A DNA stretch of 64,000 nucleotides from Rhabditophanes sp. KR3021 (GCA_963281155.1 CAUJLY010000006.1:3472001-3536000), one strand, 5' to 3'; counted from the first letter of the stretch, positions 50,514-63,563 are shown. The notes: a model not told the origin generated them from the sequence alone. Numbers and translations are program-made.

Positions 50514-51374
50514 TTATTTGTGAATACACTGTTCTGGCTTAGGAGATAATCTGTTGCATAAATTTTCTTCCAAGGCATAATATGCATCTATTTCCCTTTT
50601 ACCATCAATCATAACCCATGGAACAAAATTAATACCCGGATTCAAAGCAGCAGTTTTTCTTCCAGCAATGGCCAAAAGTTGACGTCCTTCTTTAGTAGTA
50701 GAGCATGTTTTGAGACTATAATAAATTTAATAATTTAAGCACATTAATTAATATTTACTTACGTTTTTTCTAAGGCACCATTCTTATTTTTTATACATAA
50801 ATCAAAGGCAATATCGTAAGTATCTTTTCCCTGAATGCAATTTACAAAAGGAACATATGTAATTGGATCCTTAATGTGATACATAACACAATTCATCAGG
50901 ATGTTGTTTTTACATTCTTCCTCACCATGTTGGCATTCACATTTATAGTCGCCGTTAATAGACTCACATCGGGCTTTTCCAAATGGGACTATATCTAGAA
51001 TTACTCTACCGGTTGAGCCTAATTTATTCCAAGCTTCCATCAATGATTTGTGGATGTAATGAGAGGTGTCTGGACACTGAGATTCCATAAAAATGGCTAA
51101 ATGAACTTTTGTTTCAGAGTTGTTGACAACTATATCATTCAGAGTATCAACTGTCTGGGGAAATTGCTAAAACTTATATCAATAACAACAGCATTAATTT
51201 ATTATAGTTATTTTAACTTACCGCAACTTTATAATAACGATCATTGAAAGAATCATCGGCAATAATAATTTGTTTTACTTCAGCATCTTCATTAATTTTA
51301 ATAATCAGATATAAAATTATAACGCAAAATAAAATAAATATAAGATGCCTAGGAATAGAACATCTTGAGCCCAT
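50514..51374 (-). CDS. GILT-like thiol reductase (gamma-interferon-inducible lysosomal thiol reductase family)
   Basis: Exons 51374-51222, 51166-50763 and 50715-50514 give 252 residues. The N-terminus has a hydrophobic signal or anchor (LIFILFCVIILYLII). The thioredoxin-like part begins KVHLAIFMESQCPDT, so the active-site motif is CPDT (C82). It has one cysteine rather than the CxxC of mammalian GILT. The GILT signature CQHGEEECKNNILMNC is complete, and the usual FVPWVMIDGK segment follows in the last exon. The family reduces disulfides in lysosomal or secreted settings. Single-cysteine nematode members are known to me in general terms, but I cannot say whether this one is active. Phases agree. 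It is convergent with mab-3, with 714 bp between. Confidence 0.9.
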
Positions 51375-52227
51375 GATTCTGATTATCATAGAAAATTAGA
51401 ATAACACTAACTTTTTGCCTTTAATTTAATTAAATCCAGTGTGCCTATAAATTTAATTATAGGACGGTTTAGCTGGTAAAAATAACAAATGAACTTAAAA
51501 ACGAAATATAAAGCCAAATCATGTCTTGTCACCATATCTTTCTTTGATCATAAATTTACGCAAAATAGCTTTGGAATAAGGAGAATATTAAGACATTGAC
51601 ATTGACTTGAGTAAATAATAGACGAAGGTATATTAAACTTACAAATTATCAAAAGTTAAAAATATGACAGTCTGATCGGAGCAATCAAACCGAACTATTG
51701 TTCTTTATTCAAACTTTTTTAAACTATTAACTCACGCTTTGAAGACATGATTGATTTTCGTTAATTTAGCATATCATTATGCTGTAAAAATATTTATTCA
51801 CTATTTATGTACATGTATTTAAAATATTCATCATGACAGTTTTACACATCCATAAAGTAGATAGAAGTTTTATAAAATCAATTTTTCCCAAACAATACAT
51901 TTACGGATGTTTTAGTTGGCAGCAAAAACGGATGCACATTGTTGAGAAAGTTTTAGACGTGACCATTTTAATTTATTAGTAGTATCGTTGATTTCACTTG
52001 AATATTTCAAAACGACCCATTTAATACTGTTTAAATGATTAAAAAACGACAATGGCTGTGTTATTTACTGCAATATCACAACAAACAATTAACACACTTT
52101 AGTCAGCATAATAACAAGTTAATAATTAACAAAAATAATAGATTAATTATGTTAGTTGCATTTAATTATAGACTAAATTTAAGTATAAATATAAGCATAC
52201 ATTTGTGTTAAAAAAGGTGCAACACAA
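51375..52227. other. Upstream region of GILT and of the small peptide ORF
   Basis: No exon is seen. A TATA-like AGTATAAATATAAGC (about 52180-52195) lies some 35-50 nt upstream of the small ORF that follows. Confidence 0.4.
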
Positions 52228-52326
52228 ATGATCCGATTAACAACAATTACGTTAGGTGTGTTGTTTGTTCATATGATAGATAAAGCAAACGGGCACTACT
52301 GGTTTTACAGCGACCTTCCATTATAA
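52228..52326 (+). CDS. Candidate small secreted peptide, 32 residues
   Basis: ATG at 52228 opens a 32-codon frame with a basic start, a hydrophobic core (TTITLGVLFVHMI), a likely cleavage region ending ANG, and a short aromatic mature part, HYWFYSDLPL. A TATA-like box precedes it. A possible donor (GTAAGT) about 70 nt after the stop suggests a longer spliced form may exist. No family is recognised. The chance of a coincidental frame of this size is high, so the support is the signal-peptide-like layout plus the promoter-like context. Confidence 0.3.
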   Translation: MIRLTTITLGVLFVHMIDKANGHYWFYSDLPL

Positions 52327-53653
52327 ATAGTTGGAAGATGGACAATGCATAAAAAACTTAACCCCATGCTTGGTATTCCTATTATCTCTTAAATGTAAGT
52401 AAAATTCACACTTAGAGTTGAATGTCTTAAATCACATATTATAATATCATATTTATCTTGGCTTATACTCATTGACACCAGCTGACTTTAATATTAAGTA
52501 AAATGACACTAATTTGGATAATAAATACTGTGACTAAAAGCATAGGATCCAAAAATGACATATTTGAACAAAGGTAACAATGTAACTTAATCAATTACAA
52601 CTATGATAAAGTTTATTCGAAAATAATTGCTATTTGATTATTATAAAATACCTATTTATTAAGTGTTTGATAAACACTCCATTTATCAAGCATTTAATTT
52701 TTTATCATTTACATAAAGAGAAAAACGAATTGAAAAAATATTTAATTACTGTCCTGAAATATATAATGGAGGAGATTGATGATATCGAGGAGTTTTTTCT
52801 TAGATAAGATCATGAATTTAAAAAAACAATTTTAATATTAAATCTCAAGCTTTGATATTAAATAACATGCTTTAATGTTAAATAATGATCATAAAAAAGT
52901 CTCCTTAGATTGACTTTACTATTATAATAGGCATAAAGTCTTCAAAAACATTTGGGGATTATTTATTTCGCTATCAAATACATTATACCTGTTACGATGT
53001 CGCACTTAGAGATTAGTTTGCGGAAATGAAATAAAGAAATCTTATCTATATCAAGTAAAGTGTTCTTGAGTAAATGTAACAATTTTGGATGTTCTAGGAA
53101 AGTTTTATATGGAAATCTGTTGTAAGCAATTATGTATTTTTATTGAAAAGAACGAGGAACCAGCTGAGACCAAATCACTATTTTTGGTGACATTAAAGAT
53201 GTTAAAACTTGCATTGCTTATCCATCCAAAAAGCTTTTAGAGATGTTGTTTTGACAAGCCATTAAAGAAATAATCAAGTGAATTTATTTATTGATAGCAA
53301 AAATATGAAAACGAATGATAAGTCAAAAAATGTGTATAAAGCAAAACAATAATACTGCTTAAATTATGATATATAAAGAGAGAGTATTACAATTTATGCC
53401 TAATCATAAATAATTATATTTGTCATCATAGAACTTGGTTAATAATGTGTAAATGTTTTGATTATTCGGTAAAGGTGATATTTTAGGAGACTCTATTTAC
53501 AATAAATAATATATTGTATAGTTCGAATTGATGGTATTGTAATTTGCCGTAATCATGTTATGTATATAGTTGAAATATAATATGCTTTAAAAGAGAAATC
53601 AGGAAATATTGCTGAATCAGTTTTTGGTTAAAGTTCTAAGTGATGTCAGATGA
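52327..53653. other. Spacer before the 3' end of the FGD gene
   Basis: This includes the FGD 3'UTR. No other coding signal is seen. Confidence 0.4.
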
Positions 53654-56266
53654 TTAAAGCTTTTGAATGGTAGAATCTTTGTTGTTGCTATTTTCATCCC
53701 CACTACTGCTTCCATCGTCGGAACTGTGAATGGGGTGATGTGCATTTGCAGCCAAATCTAGTACAGCCATCCACTTTGCCTGTATAAATTCGTCGTCTGT
53801 TATAAATGCATAAGTTCTATTATTATGACGTAGATGAAATCCATTTTTCTCAGCTGAGTGGCTGACTTCACAACCGGAGATTGGGCACATAGCCAATGCA
53901 ACTAAATCAGTGTCTTTTTCGTATGTATAGAGACAAAAGTTTTTACGAAGAACGATAAATCTTTTGACAATTCGCCCAGTAATTTTCAGTGAAACGTATC
54001 CTGAGGTAAGGATTTCGCCAGCACTAGCAGGCATCGCCAATCTATCTAAGCGAATCGTTTGCATCCCACCCCCATTATTATATGGGGAGTCAGTTTCCAT
54101 AATTGTACCCTTGCAATAAGAGCAAATTCTAGCTTTCTTTTCTTCGCTCTTAGAGTTGCCAAAACATTTTTTGCAATACTTCATTTGACAACCATTACAT
54201 TTGATTGATTTGGTATGCCACGCCAATTCCGATTCACATTTGACACATATCTTTTTGTCACTTTTTGCTGAAGTAAAACTAGACGTTGAACGACTCTTAG
54301 GAAAAGAACTTTTACGATCCTTTGAATCATTAATTATGTTCCATAACATCTGCATAAGTTCACTTTTTTCTTTTTGACTCTTGCACCACAATTCGACACG
54401 TCTACTGGGTCTTGCATTTTGACCGTTATCGTTTCCATCAGTCCCACGCAAGTAAAAACTACTTTCACGTTCAAGATTATCTCCTTCGTAGATTGTGGAA
54501 TAGCATCCATCGAAAATGGCACGCATCTTGAATTTGGCAACTCCAAACAAGTTCCTTTCGGAAGCAAGTAGGAAAAGATCATTGAAAATAAAGAGAACTC
54601 TGTCCTCAATCTTATTGGTAGCTGAGGAAATTTTGAATATTTTAGCTCTTTTCAATAATTCTCTAGAGGGTGAAACAAGTGTTACAGAATTTCCTAATTG
54701 CTCTTGGACTTCAAGTACGTTTCTGTATCTGTCCAATTTACGCATCATTTCGTTGGCATGTGAAGCCGCCTCGAGAACTAAAGTTACAGCTGCTGTAGTG
54801 TCCTCGTAATCAGGATCTCCCTCAACCAAATTTTTCTTATATTCTTGTAAAAGCAATTGGTATCGCATGACTCTTTGAACAGGGACAAATTAAGTGTGAG
54901 ACTAATGGTAAGTTCTCGCATTCCGGCATTCTCTCAATCTTTTGAACAATTTGAACAAATCTCTTTTTCTTTCTCATACAATCTTCGAAGACGGAGGTTG
55001 CCTTTTTGTAATTGTGAGTGTACTCTGAGTATAATTTTAAGAAAGGAGCTTGCTTTTTGACAACGTCACTAATCTTCTTACTTGATTGCCATTCACGAAG
55101 TCTATCCATTAACTGGGGTAATAAATGAGAGTTGTGAAATTGATAAAGTGATGAAATATTTGAAAACAGATGAGCGATGGTATGCTTGTCCAAAAACTTT
55201 TCATTAATCACATCACGACGGAATATTTCCTCTAACAAGCGCAATTTCTCAACATATCGTTGTTCCGAGTCAACTAATTCTTTGACAGCATGCCAAGCTT
55301 TGTCGTGTCTTTTTGAGGCAATTCCTTTAATGACAGGAGCTGAACCTTTTGGCCCATCAACGGCGAAAGCTGAGTAATTGTCGGGAATTTCAGAGGGAGC
55401 AATTCGAGAGTTCAAATCATCATATTCAGTTTCATCGTCTTCACTCAAATCATCATCAGCACTGTTTTTGAGTTTTAACTTAAAGCCTCCATTGGGGCCT
55501 GTGTATTCGAGGAAAGCACGATATTTACATTTGGAGGTCTTTTTTACACCATTTACAAATGTTTCCTGTCTTGAAAAATGAGTGGAGTAGCTTTTTGAGG
55601 TATGATATTTTGTTGTGGTACTCCCATCAGAATTAATAGTTGTTTCTGCTTTTGTGGATGGCATCTCACAGTATTTTGGTTTGGTTCTCATTTCTGTGAA
55701 AAGGTCAGGGAAATTTTCTAAGAAAGTATTTTTCTCTTGATTCAATAATCCCATGAAACTGCTATTCTTATAAATATTATTTATAAATTGCTCGGCTTGG
55801 GGGTCGTCTTTTGACAGATTCACAATTGTCTGGTTATCACTAACAACTTGCTTATCGTGTAAACCATATAAATCACCTGTAATCAACTCTGTCTTTTCTT
55901 CAACCTTAGCCTCTTTTCCATCAGTCATCTCGAGACGTCTCAAACTTTGAGTACAATTGACCTATAACAAATTATTTAAATTAGTAACGTCCACTCAGAT
56001 TAAAGTTACTTTTAATTTTCTCCTTGTTGTGGTAGTGTACTCTTCATTGCCGTCGGCCGACAAAATGCGGTACACAATAACTTGGACTTTGCAACCATCA
56101 ATAGGGTCAATTTCCTCACGCTGTAAAAGAAATTAGTAAAATATGATTAGGCTAAAACACATACCTCGTCAATGTTCATTATTGTGCCTCCTTTAGTATC
56201 AATATCAGGAATTTTCCTCATTTGATCAAAGGCATTAAACTTTAATTCTAGCGGTTTCACATACAT
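53654..56266 (-). CDS. FGD-type RhoGEF (DH-PH-FYVE-PH) with an apparent one-base frameshift
   Basis: Exons 56266-56165, 56120-56010 and 55961-53654 give about 839 residues if one surplus base is skipped. The N-terminal about 290 residues are nematode-type and unrecognised, with an acidic patch. The DH domain starts near residue 292 (AWHAVKELVDSEQRYVEKL). Its core motif is LPLVSHLICP, then after a +1 shift VQRVMRYQLLLQEYKK. Next are a PH domain, a degenerate FYVE-like finger (CVKCESELAWH, CNGCQMKYCKKC, CSYC) and a second PH domain. This order defines FGD proteins, Cdc42 exchange factors. In C. elegans EXC-5 keeps the excretory canal narrow. I cannot decide between exc-5 and another FGD/TAG-77-like paralogue. 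The break lies at 54881-54884 inside the third exon (CCC, extra T, GTT), and no GT-AG intron can explain it. Both halves are well conserved, so a sequencing or assembly error is the simplest explanation. Confidence 0.88.
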
Positions 56267-59200
56267 GATTAGCCAAAATCAATTAGGTAAACGAATATGA
56301 TGTTTCAAAGAATAATAGCTAATTATACGTAAGCTCTCCGACCAAATATTTAATTTTCTATAAAAAGGAGTTATTAATTACTTTACAGATACACTTTAGC
56401 AAAAAGATCCTATAACTGTTACACCAAAAAAACTACCCCGAATGAATCATAAAGTGTGTTTTAAGAAGTTCGGATGACTTATGGATACATATATTTAAGT
56501 GAAAATGTTAGTTATCAAAATATAATTCTGCTACTTAAACTGGGTGAATGTACCGGGTTAAGAAGATCTGTAGGAAGAAGCATAGACCGAAAAGACAGTC
56601 ATCAAGTATCATTCGGCTTCTAAGATTGGTAAATATGAAATGTAAACATTGATCACCCTCAAACACAGATTTTTTTTAATCTAAGACTATATTAAAGGAA
56701 AAAGAAACAAACGTAGATCAAGAGACACAATTGTGAAGAGGGTGAGTTATAATTTTATTGAAAAGATACAAATTAAAAACTTGATACACTTGGTGTCTAT
56801 ATTCTGGAGGTAATCAGTAAATAAACCAAATAATTTTAAAAATATTATAAAATGAATAGTTGTTCAGATTTTAGATATATTTGTTGAAAACGGTTTAGAT
56901 TGAGTTTATTAAAAAGGCCTATTACTAATCTTGAATCTGTTTGCTTTAAACATGTATTCCTGCTAAACAGTTGTTCTTTAAACTTCTTAATAACTGACTA
57001 TCTGTCTTGTCAATTATTATTTGACAGGAGTCTAATAAAATTCGACCTCTCAACATAGGAGCGTTATATTAAAAGTAATTGGGGTTGGCACCTTAAACAT
57101 TTTATTTATTAATAAACTGCTATATTCTATAATTCATAAATAAGTTATTTCTTCTTAACAATACTAACAATTTTGATCTATATACTTATTGTTAACATGT
57201 TGTTAGTAATACGTATCAAAAATAATTTATATTTTTTAAGTTTCTCCAAAGAAAGTTTTTACTAACGCATTAATATTTTAATGGTATTGGGACAACAACA
57301 AAAGCAATTCTCTTTTTACTTATGTATTATACAAATATCTAAATAAACGTCAGATATAATATTAATCAAAATTAATGAATTTCTACAAGCCAACATTATA
57401 CTTTCTTTAAATTTTTTGACACTCACATTGATAAACAAATAACAAAATTATTACGTGGGGAGGATAATTTGATGCGGAAATAAATAGGAATCTTGTAAAT
57501 CATTTGTAAACTCATTCTCAACCTTATTCGGGAACTAATTTTATTTAAAACTGTATCTGTATACTGATACTTGGAAGTTATTATTGCAAGATAAATGAAA
57601 ATTCCAATTAACAAAGAAACCTCGTCCCATCCACGTAAAGTAAAAAACAAGTTGTTTATCTTAGGGTTAAGTAAAAAAATTAGTAAATCAAGTCTTATTA
57701 TGATAAGAAAGTATTTATTTTTAAACCCATATAAATTTTCTAAAAAAGCTAAAGTGCCGTTAAAAGAAACAAGTGACGCGTATTTGTAATATAAATGATT
57801 AAAGAGATTGAGTAGAAAATTCTTTAATAGAAAATTTTGTATAGAACAAATGTCTTAAAGAATGAATAGATAGAAATAGCAAAGCAGAGGATATGTCAGT
57901 AAACTTGAATAGACGTTTATATTAACAATTATTCCATGCTTAACTTTTTTAAAAATTATAATTTAATGGAATTTTTGAGATGAAAGAATGCAAATATTGG
58001 AAATAAATGCATAATGACGTTAATGAATGATACAAGCCACCTATAAATATATGGTTAATCAAAAGAGGACCGATAATGATGCTACATCATTGTAAAAACA
58101 ATTACTTTGGATGTGATTGTTTTTATAACAGAATCAATGCAAGGAAAATGTGATTAATCGTTTATTATCAAACAATCTTTGGTAATAATTATTTATGAGT
58201 TATGCTAAAAAAGCTCAATTCATCTACAGTAGGGGTTTGAGGACATTAGGAGAATTTCTTCACTCTTTATCACATTTAAATATTAGGTCGAGATAATATG
58301 AACGGTATAATCAGGGAATGTGTATCAGATTAATATTCTGTCACAAACAGTTGCCCTTCCAAATAATAGCATGACTTTTAATGAACAGAAATACAGATAT
58401 ATTAGCAAGCAGATTTTGAGAACATTACAAAATCGTATCTAGGCATAATATCAATCAGTGCACAACAAGACCAAGGAAAAGTGCTCTTTATTGATATTGA
58501 CATGAGACTAAAAACTTTATGGTATGAATCATTGTTATCATGTATGCGGAAATAGAAAAAGTGATAAAATCGGTTAAATGCATGGGCGTACATTGCTAAC
58601 ATATTTCCATCGTTTTAGTAAATCGTAATATTCTACATTAAAATGGTGAATGATGGACTGAAAGGAAGCATTTAAATTATTATGGTCTTATGAATAATAA
58701 GAGACATTTCTATTAGAATTGCATTGAAATGCAAATCTTCTCTGAATCCAATTAATTTTTTGTATCTTACATTGGAAGGGGCAAATATTTTAATTAAAAC
58801 TTCTGGAAACAACGGTAGGTCATGTATTCATTTGTCTATCTACTTGCTACATAATTACATTGCAACAGGATTAAAGCAAATTGTTTTTTGTATAACTTTA
58901 ACAACAAATAGATTAAATAGATCAACTAAGTAAGATATTTTGAATGCAAACAAATGTACTGCCATTTAGATTTGAAACTCTTTTAAAAGGAAAGACTTCC
59001 ATCGACAACATAAAAGCAGTTTATTGCCTTAAAATATGTTACGCTTCAAATGATTTCATATTTTAATCATAGATCAAGGGGTGTTTTAACACCACTTCAA
59101 CGAGTACATTTAATACATATGTTCATTGCAAGTTATTATTCTGACAACATAATCAATTTCGATGCAATTAATGTAAAAATGTATACAAATGGTCCGAATG

Positions 59201-61182
59201 ATATTCATATATTTGGAAATAATAAAAAATATTTAAAAAATACATTTTGAAACATTTTTAACGAGTACAAGTAAATTTCCCTAATTATAACAATTTCCGA
59301 CGATGTCAAACAAAAAAATAATGCAAGTGATAGATATAGAACAATGGATTCTTTTTGCGTAATTTGATAAACAAAGACTAAACTTTGAAGAGTTGATAAC
59401 CTAAAAAATGTGTCTATTTAATCGCTTAAATAATTATAGCATCATTCTTAAAGAAGACAGAAACTGTTCGTTCCGACTCATGACGATTAAATATAATAAA
59501 GTTGATTGTGACCACTGTACAGTGTAAGGTTCATAAAAAATTTATAAAATTCATGAATAATGTTTTTTAAAATAATAAAGTATATTGTGTTTCTGAAACA
59601 TACATATACTTTTTTGTTTAAAGAGTGCTATTATGTTTTGAGTTGCTATGGATCATTTTACTCAAAGTAAGCACATACGTCGATCTTTGACAAATCGTTA
59701 AGATATTTAAATATTTTCACAATAAATTATTAATATTTTTATGTGAATGGTGATTTGGATAATAAAATGTATTTTTGAAAATAAGAATATTTTCTAACCA
59801 CATCTTAAAACAAATTGCTTTAAAACTAACTTAAAAATAATCTTTTTTCACATCATAAAAATATGGGAAGAGTATCTTGTTAACACATGTAAAATAAATA
59901 ACAACCCTGATTATGTCCTCGGCATTATTAGCTGTTAACTGGTATAAATAATATTTATAGTTTCATCACAAAATGATAAAACAAATAATACAAAAAATTA
60001 GCTTTGTTTAAAATAAATTTGAGTTAATCATCTTCTTTCAACCTGAAAGTATACCAAATATTGTGTTTACGCAACAAAATAGCAATGAAAATCAAATAAA
60101 ACACAAACCCCTTGGAATATATATTGAAAATTATAATAATAATGTAAAGAATGAAGCAAAGCATCGGAGGGAATAATAAAAACAGTGCATTCCAAATACA
60201 TAAAATTAGGTTTTTAATAAAATAAATTAACATTGACCCATGTTTCATAACTAATAAAAATTGACCTTAGAGTTTTCTAATTTGAATAAAATACATATAG
60301 TGTTTGCATATATCAACCTAACGACCAATTCTTTATACTACGAACAAATAAAGTCAAAATTATTATACATACGTGGTATATTTGACTTGTCTTAAATACA
60401 TAGCCAAAAAACATTAAGCCTATTTCCTTTCTATTTTAGTTAATATTCATTTTTTATGGTAATATTGGTAATCCAGAAAATTTGTAAACATAAGGAATCA
60501 GTTTGTTTATATTTCAATTATATTTAGCAAACGTGGTTTCTAAAAAGACGCATTGGCAAAAAATGTGGTTATTAAAAGACAAAAATATTTTTGTTCTTTA
60601 GAATAGAAATGGTACATTTTATCATTTGCCACCGATACAAAGGAAGTTATGTAGGATAATAGTTAGTTCAATAAAGGAATCATTTGGAGCGTTTAATTCA
60701 TCATAGAATTGAAAAAAATAGAGTCACTATATTTAAAAAATATAATTTAAAAGAATTAAAGTTAGAAAAATTTAAAATAATATTGTCACTTTAGCTTATA
60801 TTTTTGGGTCTAGAGTATAAAAAAGAATAGTAATATTTATTGAATTAGTTCAGTAAAATTATAGTCACACAATAAAGAATAAATGAGGCTTTAAATTATG
60901 GATATTTTAATAGCTTTTTAGATGTGGAAAAGTGTGTAAATTTTAATAAAAGGTTTAAAAACGTATTCAAATAAATTTTATTACACAAGGTTGTGAAAAG
61001 TTCAAGGGAAATGAATTTTTAATGCTTTTTCGTTTATTATAATAACTTTTTTTAAAAACTAACTTTATATTGAAAGCGCAAAAGGTAGTTCTTCAGATTT
61101 TTTCTATATCATCTCAAAAAGCATATCCAAGCTTGGACTAATATGGCAACAATTTAGTAACAAATATGAATATGTCACAAAC
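56267..61182. other. 5 kb gene-poor spacer
   Basis: It is very AT-rich. Frames at 57423-57789, 58724-58933, 59050-59250 and 60024-60248 lack recognisable motifs or splice context. No RNA gene or transposon end is seen. Confidence 0.45.
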
Positions 61183-61188
61183 TTTATT
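61183..61188 (-). terminator. Polyadenylation signal of the thiolase gene
   Basis: AATAAA on the minus strand, 61 nt behind the stop codon. Confidence 0.55.
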
Positions 61189-61248
61189 AAATTCTTAAAA
61201 TTACAAAAGAGAATACGTTTTGAAATAGATAAAAATAATTAGGGAGGC

Positions 61249-62485
61249 TTAAACTCTTTCTAAGAGTACGGCTATTCCTTGACCTCCTCCGATACATGCT
61301 GAAGTAATGGCGTATTTTTTGCCAGTACGGACTAATTCATGAGCCATGTGAGCGACAATTCTTGTTCCGGAAGCTGCTAGAGGATGACCTAAAGCAATAG
61401 CGCCTCCATTAACATTGAATTTTTCGTTATCAACCTTCAATTCTCTTTGAACAGCTAAAGCTTGAGCTGCGAAAGCTTCATTAACTTCGACATAGTCCAT
61501 TTGATCCAATGTCATTTTAGTTTTCTTCAAAAGACCTCTAATTGCTGGAACTGGGCCAATCCCCATAATGGTATTGTCACATCCAACTACGTGCCATCCT
61601 ACAATACGAACTAGAGGTTGAAGCTTGTGAGCTTTAACAGCTTCTTCCGAGGCAACAACTACAGCTGCTGCGCCATCACAGATCCCTGAAGCAGTTCCAG
61701 CAGTTACTAGGCCATCTTTTTGGAAAACTGGTGGAAGTTTGCCCAAAGCTTCAATTGTCGCTGGACGAGGGTGCTCATCTGTAGCAAAAACTACTTCTCC
61801 TTTCTTGGATTTTAAAGTAATCGGTGTGATTTCAGATTTGAAATAACCTGCTCCATTGGCTAACTTCCAACGTGTTTGAGATTGAAGGGCATAGTTATCA
61901 GCATCAGCACGTGTTACTTTGTACATGGCCCCCAACTTTTCGGCAGTAAGACCCATTGGTGTTTTGATGTATGAGTCGGTCAAGCCACTCCACAATGAAT
62001 CCTCGAATTCAATTGGTTTGCCGAGGGTTGTTCCAAATCTAGTTCCTCTGACAATAAATGGAGATTGAGACATACTTTCAGTTCCTCCTGAAATGACAAT
62101 TTGAGAGTCGCCAGAAATAATTTGATGAGATGCGTCAACAATTGATTGGAAGCCAGAACCACACAAACGATTTACAACTACGGCAGGTGTTGATTCTTGG
62201 AGCCCAATTTTAAGACCAACATGGCGTGATAAATAAATTGAATCCTTTGATGATTGAATTACATTGCCAAAAACAATGTGATCTACATGTTCAGGCTCAA
62301 GTGACGCGTCTTTTAAAGCTGCTTGAGCGGCGATTGTTGCTAAATCCGTTGCGGAATGATTCTTCAGTGTTCCTCCAAAAGTACCAAAAGCAGTACGTTT
62401 AGCAGCAGCGATGAAAATTCCTCCTAAAATAATGCAAATAACTATATTCAATGCTAATTCTACACAACAAACCTTTAGCTGCCAT
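61249..62485 (-). CDS. acaa-2: 3-ketoacyl-CoA thiolase, mitochondrial (ACAA2 type)
   Basis: A 13-nt first exon (62485-62473, MAAK plus G) joins 62423-61249 in phase 1, giving 395 residues against 397 in human ACAA2. The start MAAKG-GIFIAAAKRTAFGTFGG is typical. Catalytic features are the nucleophile Cys in VNRLCGSGFQ, the NEAFAAQA motif, the His in NGGAIALGHPLAASG, and the second Cys in SACIGGGQG. All are present, so the enzyme should be active. It performs the last step of fatty-acid beta-oxidation, releasing acetyl-CoA from 3-ketoacyl-CoA in the mitochondrial matrix. ACAA2 uses a non-cleaved N-terminal targeting signal, in line with this short start. A T-rich acceptor (TATAATTAG) ends 2 nt before the ATG and probably takes the spliced leader. 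Base composition is less AT-biased than elsewhere, as in highly expressed genes. Confidence 0.97.
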
Positions 62486-63179
62486 TTCTAATTATAAAAA
62501 TAGACAAATTGATCAGCAATCTGAAAGTTAAATGAGCAGTCGTTTGTAATAACAATCTATTTATCTACTTTTATGATCGTAATTCAAATCGATGAGCAAA
62601 GTATAAAGGTTATCTTTAATTAGTGTTTGTTGCATTGCTCGAATTTCGACCATCCAGACATGTTGAATGGGCATGTTTATTAAAAAAACAGATAGTGTAT
62701 CTTATCTATTTGTTGATACTTTGTTAGTTTGATCTCAAGATGGAATAACAAAAAAGATTGATGTTCGGCGTCACTAATTTACTAATAAATACTGCTCTTC
62801 CTGTATCATATGTCTTCAAAAAAGTTTTTTCTTTAACTGCCACGTGTAGTGATGCATCTCTCTATACTTTTATGTATGCATATAAATTAGTAGGTACATG
62901 GCTGATTTGTACTTTGTTGTCTATCATATGCCACAAGATGTATACAATTGAATATTCCATTTATGTATTCAAACTGGCAGATTAGACGGTATCTGCACAT
63001 CGATCATCATATTTACTTTCCTCATGGAAAAATTAAACAGCAGTGCTTAGTTACATTTAGAACGACGTAACTCACCCAAATATTAGAATACACTTTATTA
63101 TAATCTCGTATTCACTTTTTATTTAAATTAATCAAAGTAATTACTTTCACAATTGCCTTTATTTGAACTGGGTATCATA
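62486..63179. other. Divergent promoter region, thiolase / small gene
   Basis: It contains a 74-codon hydrophobic frame (62761-62985) that matches nothing I know and lacks splice support, so it is left uncalled. Confidence 0.4.
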
Positions 63180-63563
63180 ATGGTTTCATATTTAATAGAG
63201 ATGTTAGCTATAATTTGGATCTTGTTGATTAGTTACAAAAGTATTTTAATCAAAACACCTTTTGTGGAACCCATAGGCTTGCAATCATATCAAGAGTTAA
63301 TTTCTTCTTTTAAATCAGAAACTTCTGAGTAGGACCATTACATTCATAGATTCAAGGATTTTCTAACATTTCTAATAAATATTATGTTATTTCTTAGAAA
63401 ATGTTCGAAAATTATACATGAGCACATTAAAAACAGAGCATTACTCGTTGGGCTTGATTTCCACGAAAGTTATAACATTTGTTATTTAGACGTAGACAGG
63501 AACGTTGTATCATACGAAGTATCTCCACAATACATTCGTTGTTATGAATATGTCGCCGAGTAG
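63180..63563 (+). CDS. Small two-exon protein with an N-terminal membrane segment, unrecognised
   Basis: Exon 1, 63180-63328, starts MVSYLIEMLAIIWILLISYK, a short hydrophobic anchor or signal. It ends at a GTAGGA donor with phase 2 (GA|). Exon 2, 63398-63563, follows a TTATTTCTTAG acceptor and stays open to a stop at 63561. It encodes a mixed-polarity segment (ALLVGLDFHESYNICYL, then DVDRNVVSYEVSP...RCYEYVAE). The total is 104 residues. The frame and phase agree across a 69-nt intron, and codon content is clearly less AT-driven than chance frames nearby. I recognise no family. More 5' exons are possible. Confidence 0.5.

Noticed and set aside
54837..54880. An intron removing the FGD frameshift
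   Set aside because: No GT-AG pair there removes 3n+1 bases without deleting conserved DH-core residues.
62761..62985. 74-codon hydrophobic plus-strand frame starting MFGVTNLL
   Set aside because: Its composition fits chance, it has no recognised motif, and it lies in the thiolase promoter.
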